A DNA stretch of 6,656 bases from Oscillospiraceae bacterium. GTDB lineage: Bacteria; Bacillota; Clostridia; Oscillospirales; Ruminococcaceae. Shown here in pieces: positions 1 through 6,131 of the stretch. Below the pieces are notes generated by a model. That model ran no database searches and was not told where the DNA came from. It worked only from the letters and a program-made list of their open reading frames with translations. The stretch lies in NCBI GenBank assembly GCA_016302225.1, contig JAEDOB010000124.1, positions 1 to 6,656 on the forward strand, in the 5' to 3' direction. The translations under genes and the position numbers were made by a program. Within the stretch, counting starts at the first letter, position 1; every line of letters begins with the position of its first letter.

Positions 1-1
1 A

Positions 2-280
2 AACGGTCTGAATGACCACACAGGAACATATCTTGAAAACCATGACCTTTATCAGATGGCATACAACTTCATTTTCTCTCAGGAGTTCATAGATATGAAC
101 CTTTCCGATGAGGACTTTGTTGATACTATGTACCGTACCTTCTTCGACAGGGAAGGCGACCCCGACGGAAGAGCGGACTGGCTGGGCAGAATGAAGAGCG
201 GTATGTCCCGTGAGCAGGTTCTGGCGGGCTTTGTGGGTTCGCAGGAATGTGCCGAGCTTGTTGCAAGGTTTGGTATCTGA
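2..280 (+). CDS. DUF4214 protein, C-terminal end only (5' part outside window)
   Basis: The reading frame is open from base 2 to a TGA at 278-280 and gives 92 residues. The methionine at base 56 lies inside a conserved repeat, so it is not the start; the gene enters from the left. The residues form the last DUF4214 unit and a half: a stretch with NGLNDH and YNFIFSQEF, then a terminal half-repeat with MYRTFFDRE, DPDGRADW and GFVGSQECAEL, ending in FGI. By my count it matches the end of the third DUF4214 protein in this window at 81 of 92 residues and the second at fewer. It is therefore the first visible member of a tandem paralogous set. Whatever N-terminal head it carries is not visible. DUF4214 has no function that I can state; a secreted or surface role is inferred from the signal peptides of its neighbours. 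Confidence 0.9.
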   Translation, partial: NGLNDHTGTYLENHDLYQMAYNFIFSQEFIDMNLSDEDFVDTMYRTFFDREGDPDGRADWLGRMKSGMSREQVLAGFVGSQECAELVARFGI

Positions 281-318
281 TTTATTGACAGTTAAGCAGA
301 ATCTAAAGTAAATGTCAC

Positions 319-351
319 ATATTTCTACCCGTCAAAGGCGGGTAGAAATAT
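319..351 (+). terminator. Perfect 13-bp hairpin after the first DUF4214 gene
   Basis: Bases 319-331 and 339-351 are exact reverse complements (13 bp, CCCG/CGGG at the top) around a 7-base loop TCAAAGG, 38 bases after the stop codon. Position and strength suit a transcript 3' end. The bases after the stem (AAACATAACTT) are not a U-tract, so it is an atypical intrinsic terminator or an mRNA-stabilising stem. Confidence 0.55.
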
Positions 352-360
352 AAACATAAC

Positions 361-408
361 TTAAATTGCGCTGAAAGTAAAATTATTTTTGTCGTTTACC
401 ATAAATAA
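361..408 (+). repeat. AT-rich intergenic repeat, copy 1
   Basis: This block matches 6384-6431 at 41 of 48 positions without gaps, including an exact 21-base core at 379-399. In this copy it lies between the hairpin of gene 1 and the promoter of gene 2. It contains no ORF. The other copy lies directly after an inverted-repeat-bounded element and just before the amidase ribosome binding site. A shorter related motif, AAATT then R-Y then GCT, also occurs at about 3494-3504 after the other copy of that element. Confidence 0.6.
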
Positions 409-473
409 GCCAAAATAAAAATCAGGGCGGACACTTTGTTGCATTTTATTGACTTTTGATAAAACAAACTGTG

Positions 474-490
474 ACTTTTACTATAAAAGT
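474..490. promoter_or_regulatory. Short perfect dyad upstream of the gene 2 promoter
   Basis: ACTTTTA at 474-480 and TAAAAGT at 484-490 are exact inverted repeats around three bases, ending 10 bases before the -35 box. It could be an operator or an upstream AT element. In AT-rich DNA a 7-bp dyad can occur by chance. Confidence 0.25.
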
Positions 491-500
491 TATAATTCTA

Positions 501-529
501 TTGACATATTAAGTGAAAAATGTTATAAT
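501..529 (+). promoter_or_regulatory. Consensus housekeeping promoter of gene 2
   Basis: A perfect TTGACA (501-506), a 17-base spacer and a perfect TATAAT (524-529), with TG at 521-522 making an extended -10 as well. Transcription should start near 536, giving a leader of about 158 bases before the ATG at 694. The match to the vegetative sigma consensus predicts strong expression unless a regulator acts on it. Confidence 0.85.
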
Positions 530-556
530 TATGTTCACGTACTGAGCCGCTTGTAA

Positions 557-661
557 ATGCAAGAAAACATAGACAAATTATCCAAACAGGCGTATTTTCG
601 ACCTTGCTCGGCTGACAAAGCCATTAGGTGCCGATGTTCCTCTCGGGGAGCATATTCGTAA
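557..661 (+). CDS. Possible 34-codon leader ORF
   Basis: An ATG at 557 opens a 34-residue frame inside the gene 2 leader, ending with TAA at 659-661, 32 bases before the ATG of gene 2 and in a different frame. The product begins MQENIDKLSKQAYF and has three cysteines in its second half (PCS, RCRC). There is no convincing ribosome binding site ahead of its ATG and I recognise no family. It may be a leader peptide, a remnant of an older gene, or chance. Confidence 0.15.
   Translation: MQENIDKLSKQAYFRPCSADKAIRCRCSSRGAYS
634..653 (+). promoter_or_regulatory. Leader hairpin before the gene 2 ribosome binding site
   Basis: ATGTTCC (634-640) pairs with GGAGCAT (647-653) in a 7-bp stem with one G-U pair and loop TCTCGG. 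It ends 25 bases before the AGGAGG. No U-tract follows, so it is not a terminator. A second possible stem lies just upstream, where CGGCT at 609-613 could pair either with AGCC at 619-622 or with AGCCG at 545-549. Such alternatives are a common feature of regulated leaders, but I could match this one to no known riboswitch class. Confidence 0.3.
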
Positions 662-678
662 CTATAATGAAATATCAC

Positions 679-684
679 AGGAGG
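679..684 (+). promoter_or_regulatory. Ribosome binding site that fixes the gene 2 start
   Basis: A perfect AGGAGG lies 9 bases before the ATG at 694. This favours 694 over the in-frame upstream GTG at 628 and ATGs at 634 and 667, none of which has such a site. A standard signal peptide also begins at 694. Confidence 0.9.
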
Positions 685-693
685 TTTTTTGCA

Positions 694-3261
694 ATGTCAA
701 CATCAAAGAAAAGAAATCTGAACAAGAAGCTTGTCGGGTGTTTTTGCATTGCGGCGATTGCGGCGAATTCGGCGGCAGCACAGGTGAGCGTAATTGCGCC
801 TGTCAGAGCGTCGGCTGCGGTATCGTCTACCGAGGAATATACCGGCGTTATCGACCTGAGTCAGCTGTTAAATTACAAGAACGGTACAACTGCCTGCCCT
901 GCGGGTGTCACTGCAAGCTATGGAAAAGATGGTATTGGCAATGATTTTACACAAGTAATAGAGCTGACTATCCTCCAAGACGGTACATATAAGCTTATAG
1001 GCAGCAACTATATAAACAATTGCTATGTTGACGTGAAGATAATCGCTGCGGAAAACCGCACTGTCAATATAGTCTGCGATGATGCTTTTATCAAGAATGA
1101 TGAGGGCAGTTCGGGCTATGATTCGGGAGCCTATTCAAACAGTGACCAAGGTAAAGGTTATTACAATAGCTATGTAGTTCCTTTTCTTGCCGAAAAACAC
1201 GCACTGCTCAATATTTCCGGAAAGCTTTATGTTGATACCTTTGCGGTATATGACGGTACGGGTGGGCAGAATTTTCTTACAGAGAAGCATGAAACCGGAA
1301 CATCGCTGCTTGCAGCGAAGCATGGCGGAACAGTAAATTGCAGCAGCTTTAACGTGTTTTATGATGAATACTATGATTACCAATATGAACCCGGTCCCGG
1401 ATTTTACTCAACAGACTGTAACTACGCTCTTTCCGGTTACACCTACGATATGAAGAAATATATCAAAGGCTATGACTGCCTGAAAGCTTCAAACGGTGAT
1501 GTTTCCGCTGTTACCGGACAAAATAGTATCTATCTCCGCTCCTCACACGAATTCGGCAATGACACCGAATGTGATAACTGCGGATATACATACTACATAG
1601 TCACCCTGGACAAAAAAGACGGCAGCGAACCCGTGACCGTTAATGTAGATTCGGGCGAAGTATTCTCCGAACCCACCGCACCCACAAGAGAAAACTGCAT
1701 CTTCGGCGGCTGGTACACCGATGAAACCTTTGAAACATCCTATGATTTCACCGCACCCGTTACGGGAAATATTACCCTTTATGCAAAGTGGACTGCTGTT
1801 GCAGTTGACAAAATTTCCGTAAAAACGTCCCCCACAAAGACCAAATATATTGTGGGCGAAAGCTTTGACCCCACAGGACTTGTTCTGACAGTTACCTACA
1901 ACAGCGGCAAAACGGAGGATATTACATACAGCAAGGATAATGCGGCAGATTTCACTGTAACTCCGAGCGGTGCGCTGTCCGAGAGCGATACTTCCGTAAC
2001 CGTGGGCTACGGCGGAAAGACTGTTGCCTTTGATGTTACCGTTGAAAAGGGCAGCGTTGAGATTAAGCCGTCCGACGATAATTTCGGCGGTGCTAAAATT
2101 GATATGGACATGGACGACCTTATGAATGCAATTCTCGATGAAGAGGATAAGCAGCTTATTGAACAGGGCGTTGACATTTCCGTATTGATGGCAACCGTTA
2201 CCATTGACCCCGAGGTCGTTCCCGATGCGGATAAGCTGGCAATTAACACGGTGCTGGACGATTACACCATAGGCTGCTATATTGATGTTTCCCTCTTCAA
2301 GAGATACAGCAACGGAAAAGCCGACAAGCCCGTGACCGACCCGTCCTCGCCTATAACCATAAGCTTTGAACTGCCGCAGTATATACTGGATATGTATCCC
2401 GACGATGAATATGAATTTGCGCTGTTCTGCTCTCATAACGGAAAGGGCTGCGAGGTTGAAAGCTGGTATGACCCCGAAACAAATATTATGAAATTCAGCA
2501 GCGACAAGTTCTCTACCTATGCGCTGGGCGTTAAGCTCTCCGACCCTGTCGCTTCCTTCGTTGACAGGCTTTATAAGAATATTCTGGGACGTGAATCGGA
2601 CGAACACAAGGCGGATCATATTGCAAATCTGCTTAGCGGAAAATCTGCAAGCGAAGTGGCATTTGATTTCGTGTTCAGTCCCGAATTCACAGAAATGGAT
2701 ATTTCCAATGAGGAACGTGTCCGCAGAATGTACCTGACCTTCCTAAACCGTGAACCCGATGAAGAGGGTCTGGCGACATGGACAAGGGCACTTGACAACG
2801 GCGGCACTATCGGGCATATCTTTATCGGCTTTACTCAGTCCAAGGAGTTTGCTGAGATATGCGGGAAGTACGGCATTGAGCAGGGCGAGTTTGACATCGT
2901 TGACCTTCCCGGCGAAAACCATGAGCTGATGTCCTTCATTGCACGTTTTTACAGCAAGGCATTGGGCAGAAAGTACGATATTGATGGTCTGAATGACCAT
3001 TTAGGCAGCTATCTGTCAGACCGTGATTTCTATCAGCTGGCATTCAACTTCATTTTCTCTCCCGAATATATGGAGAAGGACCTTTCCGATGAAGATTTCG
3101 TTGAGAATATGTATGAGGTGTTCTTCGACCGTTCCTCCGACCCCGCAGGTAAGGCGGATTGGCTCGGACGTTTGAAGAGCGGTGCCTCCGGAGAGGACGT
3201 TCTCAAAGGCTTTGTTGGCTCGCAGGAATGCGCAGAGCTGATGGAGAAATTTGGTATCTGA
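694..3261 (+). CDS. Secreted multidomain surface protein with InlB B-repeat, Ig-like and DUF4214 domains
   Basis: The product is 855 residues. Residues 1-41 are a signal peptide: a Lys/Arg-rich start, a hydrophobic CFCIAAIAANSAAA core, and likely cleavage near RASA. Residues 45-285 match no family I recognise; they are tyrosine-rich and carry short beta-like segments (LNISGKLYV, GGTVNCSSFNVFYD), perhaps a beta-helix or carbohydrate-binding fold. A CDNCG knuckle at 293-297 precedes an InlB B-repeat (about 302-367, ending GGWYTD...TLYAKW) and a group-3 Ig-like domain (about 370-451). Residues 460-612 form an unnamed beta-rich domain with DVSLFK and FSTYALG, shared with the next gene. Four DUF4214 half-repeats follow at about 622-665, 676-728, 748-792 and 803-855. 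There is no LPXTG motif, C-terminal membrane segment or dockerin, so how it is held at the surface is unclear. It has its own promoter and 3' hairpin. A surface adhesin or glycan-binding role is inference. Confidence 0.93.
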   Translation: MSTSKKRNLNKKLVGCFCIAAIAANSAAAQVSVIAPVRASAAVSSTEEYTGVIDLSQLLNYKNGTTACPAGVTASYGKDGIGNDFTQVIELTILQDGTYKLIGSNYINNCYVDVKIIAAENRTVNIVCDDAFIKNDEGSSGYDSGAYSNSDQGKGYYNSYVVPFLAEKHALLNISGKLYVDTFAVYDGTGGQNFLTEKHETGTSLLAAKHGGTVNCSSFNVFYDEYYDYQYEPGPGFYSTDCNYALSGYTYDMKKYIKGYDCLKASNGDVSAVTGQNSIYLRSSHEFGNDTECDNCGYTYYIVTLDKKDGSEPVTVNVDSGEVFSEPTAPTRENCIFGGWYTDETFETSYDFTAPVTGNITLYAKWTAVAVDKISVKTSPTKTKYIVGESFDPTGLVLTVTYNSGKTEDITYSKDNAADFTVTPSGALSESDTSVTVGYGGKTVAFDVTVEKGSVEIKPSDDNFGGAKIDMDMDDLMNAILDEEDKQLIEQGVDISVLMATVTIDPEVVPDADKLAINTVLDDYTIGCYIDVSLFKRYSNGKADKPVTDPSSPITISFELPQYILDMYPDDEYEFALFCSHNGKGCEVESWYDPETNIMKFSSDKFSTYALGVKLSDPVASFVDRLYKNILGRESDEHKADHIANLLSGKSASEVAFDFVFSPEFTEMDISNEERVRRMYLTFLNREPDEEGLATWTRALDNGGTIGHIFIGFTQSKEFAEICGKYGIEQGEFDIVDLPGENHELMSFIARFYSKALGRKYDIDGLNDHLGSYLSDRDFYQLAFNFIFSPEYMEKDLSDEDFVENMYEVFFDRSSDPAGKADWLGRLKSGASGEDVLKGFVGSQECAELMEKFGI
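2542..3258 (+). repeat. Four DUF4214 half-repeats in gene 2
   Basis: This encodes residues 617-855. Each half-repeat follows the plan [V/F]xxxY/FxxxLxR, then a D/G-rich turn, then a W or H helix, then FxxSxEF. Successive starts are 54, 72 and 55 residues apart, exactly as in gene 3. The even-numbered units carry the fuller form (LNREPDEEGLATW, FDRSSDPAGKADW); the odd-numbered ones have HxxxL or LNDH in place of W. The last unit ends the protein with GSQECAEL and FGI. Confidence 0.85.
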
Positions 3262-3321
3262 CAGTCAGCAGATATAAGAATAATCAAATCACGCACTGAA
3301 ACTAAGAAAGCTATCTCAATA

Positions 3322-3417
3322 CTAAACACCAATTAATCACGGGAATCTCTCGGCGTAAAAACCATATACGCAAGCTTTTTACGCCGACTTCTTCTCCGTG
3401 ATTTAAATGGTGTTTAG
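3322..3417 (+). terminator. Long hairpin of about 96 bases after gene 2
   Basis: The outer arms (3322-3342 and 3396-3417, TAAACACC...GGTGTTTA) are nearly perfect complements with a one-base offset in the AT stretch. After a small internal loop, the inner arms CGGCGTAAAAA (3351-3361) and TTTTTACGCCG (3376-3386) pair perfectly for 11 bp around a 14-base loop. It starts 61 bases after the stop codon. There is no U-tract beyond the outer arm, but the inner stem has a T run. It may terminate or protect the gene 2 transcript, or be a small inverted-repeat element. Its right end overlaps the next repeat. Confidence 0.55.
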
Positions 3418-3490
3418 GGAACCACTGATTAAATCAATAAATTTATTTTTCTTGCTGCCTTAGTGACGCATCTAGGTGGGTGTTCCTTAG
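3414..3490. mobile_element. MITE-like intergenic element, copy A
   Basis: About 75 bases bounded by imperfect inverted ends: TTAGGGAACC at the left and GTTCCTTAG at the right. It aligns along its full length with 6308-6382. Both copies keep GGAACC, GATTAAATC about nine bases later, a CGYAT in the second half, and GGG then TTCC at the right end. There is no ORF. The inverted ends, short length and intergenic position suit a non-autonomous element, but I cannot name a family, no target duplication is evident, and a dispersed structured repeat is possible. Confidence 0.5.
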
Positions 3491-3500
3491 TATAAAATTA

Positions 3501-3519
3501 TGCTCGATTGTTTGCTCGA
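3501..3519 (+). repeat. Short direct repeat TGCTCGA x2
   Basis: TGCTCGA occurs at 3501-3507 and 3513-3519, a 12-base period, about 60 bases ahead of the gene 3 promoter. A nearby TTTCC/GGAAA dyad (3553-3565) lies 15 bases before the -35 box. Either could bind a regulator; both are short enough to be chance. Confidence 0.2.
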
Positions 3520-3579
3520 CACAGGTAATATTTTGAGAGTGATTGCTGAAAATTTCCCTCGGAAAGTTATAAATAAGCA

Positions 3580-3608
3580 TTGACAATTGTATGACAAAGT
3601 GATATAAT
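3580..3608 (+). promoter_or_regulatory. Consensus housekeeping promoter of gene 3
   Basis: A perfect TTGACA (3580-3585), a 17-base spacer and a perfect TATAAT (3603-3608), with TG at 3600-3601 forming an extended -10. This is the same layout as the gene 2 promoter, but the expected start near 3615 leaves a leader of only about 25 bases. Confidence 0.85.
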
Positions 3609-3630
3609 AACTGTGAAAACTTTTTATTAT

Positions 3631-3634
3631 AGGA
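3631..3634 (+). promoter_or_regulatory. Weak, close ribosome binding site of gene 3
   Basis: AGGA lies only four bases before the ATG at 3639. It is shorter and closer than the AGGAGG of gene 2. No better start exists downstream that would keep the signal peptide, so 3639 is kept. Despite an equally strong promoter, translation of gene 3 may be less efficient than that of gene 2. Confidence 0.5.
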
Positions 3635-3638
3635 CGTT

Positions 3639-6098
3639 ATGGAAAATACAAGGAAATCATTTCTAACGTATTTATTATCGTTTATAACTGTGACATTATT
3701 GATATCGGGTATATTCGCAGTGAAAGCTTATGCAGAAGCTTTGCGGGTATATATACATGATACTTTTGGCGATTTTACATATTGTTACCCAAGCGACGCA
3801 TCTTACGGCATTGACGCAACGATAACCGGCTATATCGGATCAGACGAGGTGGTAGAGATCCCGTCAAATATGAATGGTCATCCGGTCACTTCCATAGGAG
3901 GTGAGGCTTTTCTGGGTTCCGACGTAAAAAGCGTAATAATTCCCAATGGCGTTACATCAATAGGAATCAGCGCTTTTGAAGGCTGCCTAAGCTTAGAAAG
4001 TATAACTATCCCCACAACCGTTGAGTATATTGGCAAGGCTGCTTTTAAGGACTGTGGTTTAAAAAGCATAACTATTCCCAATGGAATTACCTCCATAGAA
4101 TACGAAACTTTTCAAGGCTGTTCAAACTTAGAGAGTATAGTAATTCCCAACAGCGTTACTACAATAGGTCAAAATGCTTTTTACTATTGTTTCGGTTTAA
4201 AAAGCGTTACTCTCCCCGATAGCGTTAATTTCATAGACAGCTTTGCGTTTTATAGCTGCTACGGATTAGAAAGCTTAACTATCCCCAAAAGCGTTTATAC
4301 AATATCGGATAATGCGTTTAACGGCTGTTACAGCTTAAAAAGCTTAACTATATCCAATGGAGTAAATATTATAGAAGAAAAAGCTTTTGCAAACTGCGAC
4401 GGCTTAACAAGCATAACTATCCCGGACAGCGTTACTTCAATTGGTAATGAAGCCTTTAGCGGCTGCAATATAACAAGTATATATATTCCCGATAATGTTG
4501 CTTATATAGGAAAAGCACCTTTTTCAGGTTTATCGGAATATAAAGTAAGCTCTTCCAATGCAAATTATTGCAGTATTGACGGAGTGCTTTTTGATAAAAA
4601 AACAGAAACACTTGTCGCCTATCCTTCAGGTAAAAAAGGCTCGGCATATTATGTTCCCGATACTGTTATTTCTATAGGAGATAACGCTTTTGAAGGCTGC
4701 AGCTTAACACGCATATACATTCCCGACAGCGTTACTTCCGTTGGCAGAGATGCTTTTGATTTTTGTTGGGATCTGACAGATGTATATTACTCCGGTTCCT
4801 CCTCCGATTGGGAGAAAATCGTTATAAATGAATATGGTAACGATTATCTTGTAAATTCCACAATTCACTATAACGCTGCAAGCATGACCGAAATAGGCAG
4901 CGTTGTTGACAAGACTCCCGCCGATAACGACTTTTCCGCTAATCTCCCCGACGTTTTCGACGCAGCGGAAAATATTGAGCTGACCCTCGAAGAGAGTACT
5001 GCTCTCAATAATGGCTCTACACTAAGCATTGTTTTGCAGGTTACCGAAGCTTCCGACGAAGGCAAGGACGCTATCAAGGATAAGGCTGCTTCCGAAAATC
5101 TGACGATCGCTTCCTTCCTGGACGTTTCTCTCTTTAAGCAGATCGACGATAATGAACCTGTTGCAGTTACAAGCACTGTGAAGCCTATCAAGGTTTCTTT
5201 CGCAGTTCCCGATGAACTTATCGCAGAGGGAAGAGAGTTTTTCATAATCAGGACCCATGGCGATGAAACTACCGTTATCGAGTGCGAATTCGATGCTGCA
5301 GCAAAGACCTGCACATTTGAAACAGACAAGTTCTTCGCCTATGCCATCGCCTATAATGATACAGCATTTGAAGAACCCGAGCCCATCACCGCATTTGTTG
5401 AGCGACTCTATCTGAATATCCTCAATCGTTCTTCCGACGGAAACAAGGTCACCCACATTGACAATCTGAACAATGGCGAATCGGCATGCAAGGTTGAATA
5501 TGACTTCGTATTCAGTTCCGAGTTTGCAAATCTGCCTATCTCCAATGAGGAGCGGGTACGCAGAATGTACCTGACCTTCTTAAACCGTGAAGCCGATCCC
5601 GCAGGTTTGGCGGACTGGACGGCGATGCTTGATAACGGCTGTTCTATCGGTCATATCTTCTACGGCTTTACGCAGTCCGACGAATTTACCGGGATATGCG
5701 AATCATACGGCATTAACTGGGGAACTTGGGAATGCACCGAAAACCGTGACAGAAGCTCCAAACTGACCGCTTTCGTATCACGTCTTTATACCAAGGCAAT
5801 GGACAGAGCATATGACGTAAACGGTCTGAACGACCATACAGGCAGCTACCTTGAAAATCACGACCTCTATCAGCTGGCGTACAACTTCATATTCTCGCAG
5901 GAATTTATCGAGAAAAATCTTTCCGACGAGGATTTCGTGGACGTAATGTACCGCACCTTCTTTGACAGAGAGGCAGACCCCGACGGAAGAGCAGACTGGC
6001 TCGGCAGAATGAAGAGCGGCATGCCCCGTGAGGACGTTCTTGCAGGCTTTGTTGGCTCGCAGGAATGTGCAGAGCTGATGGAGAAATTTGGTATCTGA
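3639..6098 (+). CDS. Secreted BspA-type leucine-rich repeat protein with DUF4214 domains
   Basis: The product is 819 residues. Residues 1-32 are a signal peptide with basic KSF start, hydrophobic LLSFITVTLLISGIFAV core and likely cleavage after AYA. About residues 71-386 form a BspA-type leucine-rich repeat array (LRR_5) of twelve roughly 23-residue units with the pattern LxSITIPxSVTSIGxxAFxGC, interrupted after unit ten by a VLFDKKTETLVAYP insert usual in this family. Residues 420-572 are the unnamed beta-rich domain shared with gene 2 (LDVSLFK, FFAYAIAY). Four DUF4214 half-repeats end the protein at about 586-629, 640-692, 712-756 and 767-819. Known proteins with this repeat type are often surface adhesins that bind host proteins or other cells; that role here is inference. 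Leucine codons differ sharply between the repeat array and the C-terminal cassette. There is no LPXTG or membrane anchor. Confidence 0.95.
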   Translation: MENTRKSFLTYLLSFITVTLLISGIFAVKAYAEALRVYIHDTFGDFTYCYPSDASYGIDATITGYIGSDEVVEIPSNMNGHPVTSIGGEAFLGSDVKSVIIPNGVTSIGISAFEGCLSLESITIPTTVEYIGKAAFKDCGLKSITIPNGITSIEYETFQGCSNLESIVIPNSVTTIGQNAFYYCFGLKSVTLPDSVNFIDSFAFYSCYGLESLTIPKSVYTISDNAFNGCYSLKSLTISNGVNIIEEKAFANCDGLTSITIPDSVTSIGNEAFSGCNITSIYIPDNVAYIGKAPFSGLSEYKVSSSNANYCSIDGVLFDKKTETLVAYPSGKKGSAYYVPDTVISIGDNAFEGCSLTRIYIPDSVTSVGRDAFDFCWDLTDVYYSGSSSDWEKIVINEYGNDYLVNSTIHYNAASMTEIGSVVDKTPADNDFSANLPDVFDAAENIELTLEESTALNNGSTLSIVLQVTEASDEGKDAIKDKAASENLTIASFLDVSLFKQIDDNEPVAVTSTVKPIKVSFAVPDELIAEGREFFIIRTHGDETTVIECEFDAAAKTCTFETDKFFAYAIAYNDTAFEEPEPITAFVERLYLNILNRSSDGNKVTHIDNLNNGESACKVEYDFVFSSEFANLPISNEERVRRMYLTFLNREADPAGLADWTAMLDNGCSIGHIFYGFTQSDEFTGICESYGINWGTWECTENRDRSSKLTAFVSRLYTKAMDRAYDVNGLNDHTGSYLENHDLYQLAYNFIFSQEFIEKNLSDEDFVDVMYRTFFDREADPDGRADWLGRMKSGMPREDVLAGFVGSQECAELMEKFGI
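3849..4796 (+). repeat. Twelve BspA-type leucine-rich repeats
   Basis: Units start at residues with VEIP, VKSVIIP, LESITIP, LKSITIP, LESIVIP, LKSVTLP, LESLTIP, LKSLTIS, LTSITIP, ITSIYIP, then after a 40-residue insert YYVP and LTRIYIP, with LTDVYYSG as the cap. The alternation of LKS and LES units (units 3 to 8) suggests growth by duplication of two-unit blocks. Eleven of the 18 leucine codons in the array are TTA by my count. Confidence 0.9.
5388..6095 (+). repeat. Four DUF4214 half-repeats in gene 3
   Basis: This encodes residues 584-819. It has the same 54, 72 and 55 residue spacing as in gene 2. Units two and four carry LNREADPAGLADW and FDREADPDGRADW; units one and three have THIDNL and LNDHTG at the equivalent place. 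The final unit ends in GSQECAELMEKFGI, identical to the end of gene 2. Confidence 0.85.
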
Positions 6099-6131
6099 TA
6101 TTGTGACAGATGAATAAGTTCTAAAAATCAT

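Noticed and set aside
285..314. TTGACA just after the stop of gene 1 as a promoter.
   Set aside because: No acceptable -10 box lies at 16-18 bases, and the 13-bp hairpin follows at once. TGACAG shortly after the stop is shared with gene 3 and is better explained as common ancestry.
543..653. A cyclic-di-GMP-I-like or other riboswitch in the gene 2 leader (GACAAAGCC and AGGTGCCGATG resemble parts of the class).
   Set aside because: The GCAAACC segment, the two-helix layout and the tetraloop/receptor hairpin between the two motifs are absent, so the likeness is partial and probably chance.
628..693. Upstream in-frame starts for gene 2 (GTG at 628, ATG at 634 and 667).
   Set aside because: They have no good ribosome binding site and would put 22 or fewer residues ahead of a normal signal peptide; the AGGAGG points to 694.
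1543..2619. A 358-codon open frame on the minus strand.
   Set aside because: It lies entirely opposite gene 2, whose frame encodes recognisable domains there. The minus-strand product matches no family and has no start signals; it is a shadow of codon bias.
3849..4796. CRISPR-like or tandem DNA repeats in gene 3.
   Set aside because: The periodicity of about 69 bases is that of leucine-rich repeat codons, the units diverge in DNA, and the frame stays open throughout.
4868..5456. Two overlapping minus-strand open frames of about 150 codons.
   Set aside because: Both are opposite the beta-rich domain of gene 3, in low-complexity serine/alanine-rich or random-looking sequence, without start signals.
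3639..6098. Gene 3 as an internalin or a cellulosomal protein.
   Set aside because: The repeats are of the BspA (LRR_5) type, not the 22-residue internalin type, and there is no dockerin, cohesin or LPXTG motif.
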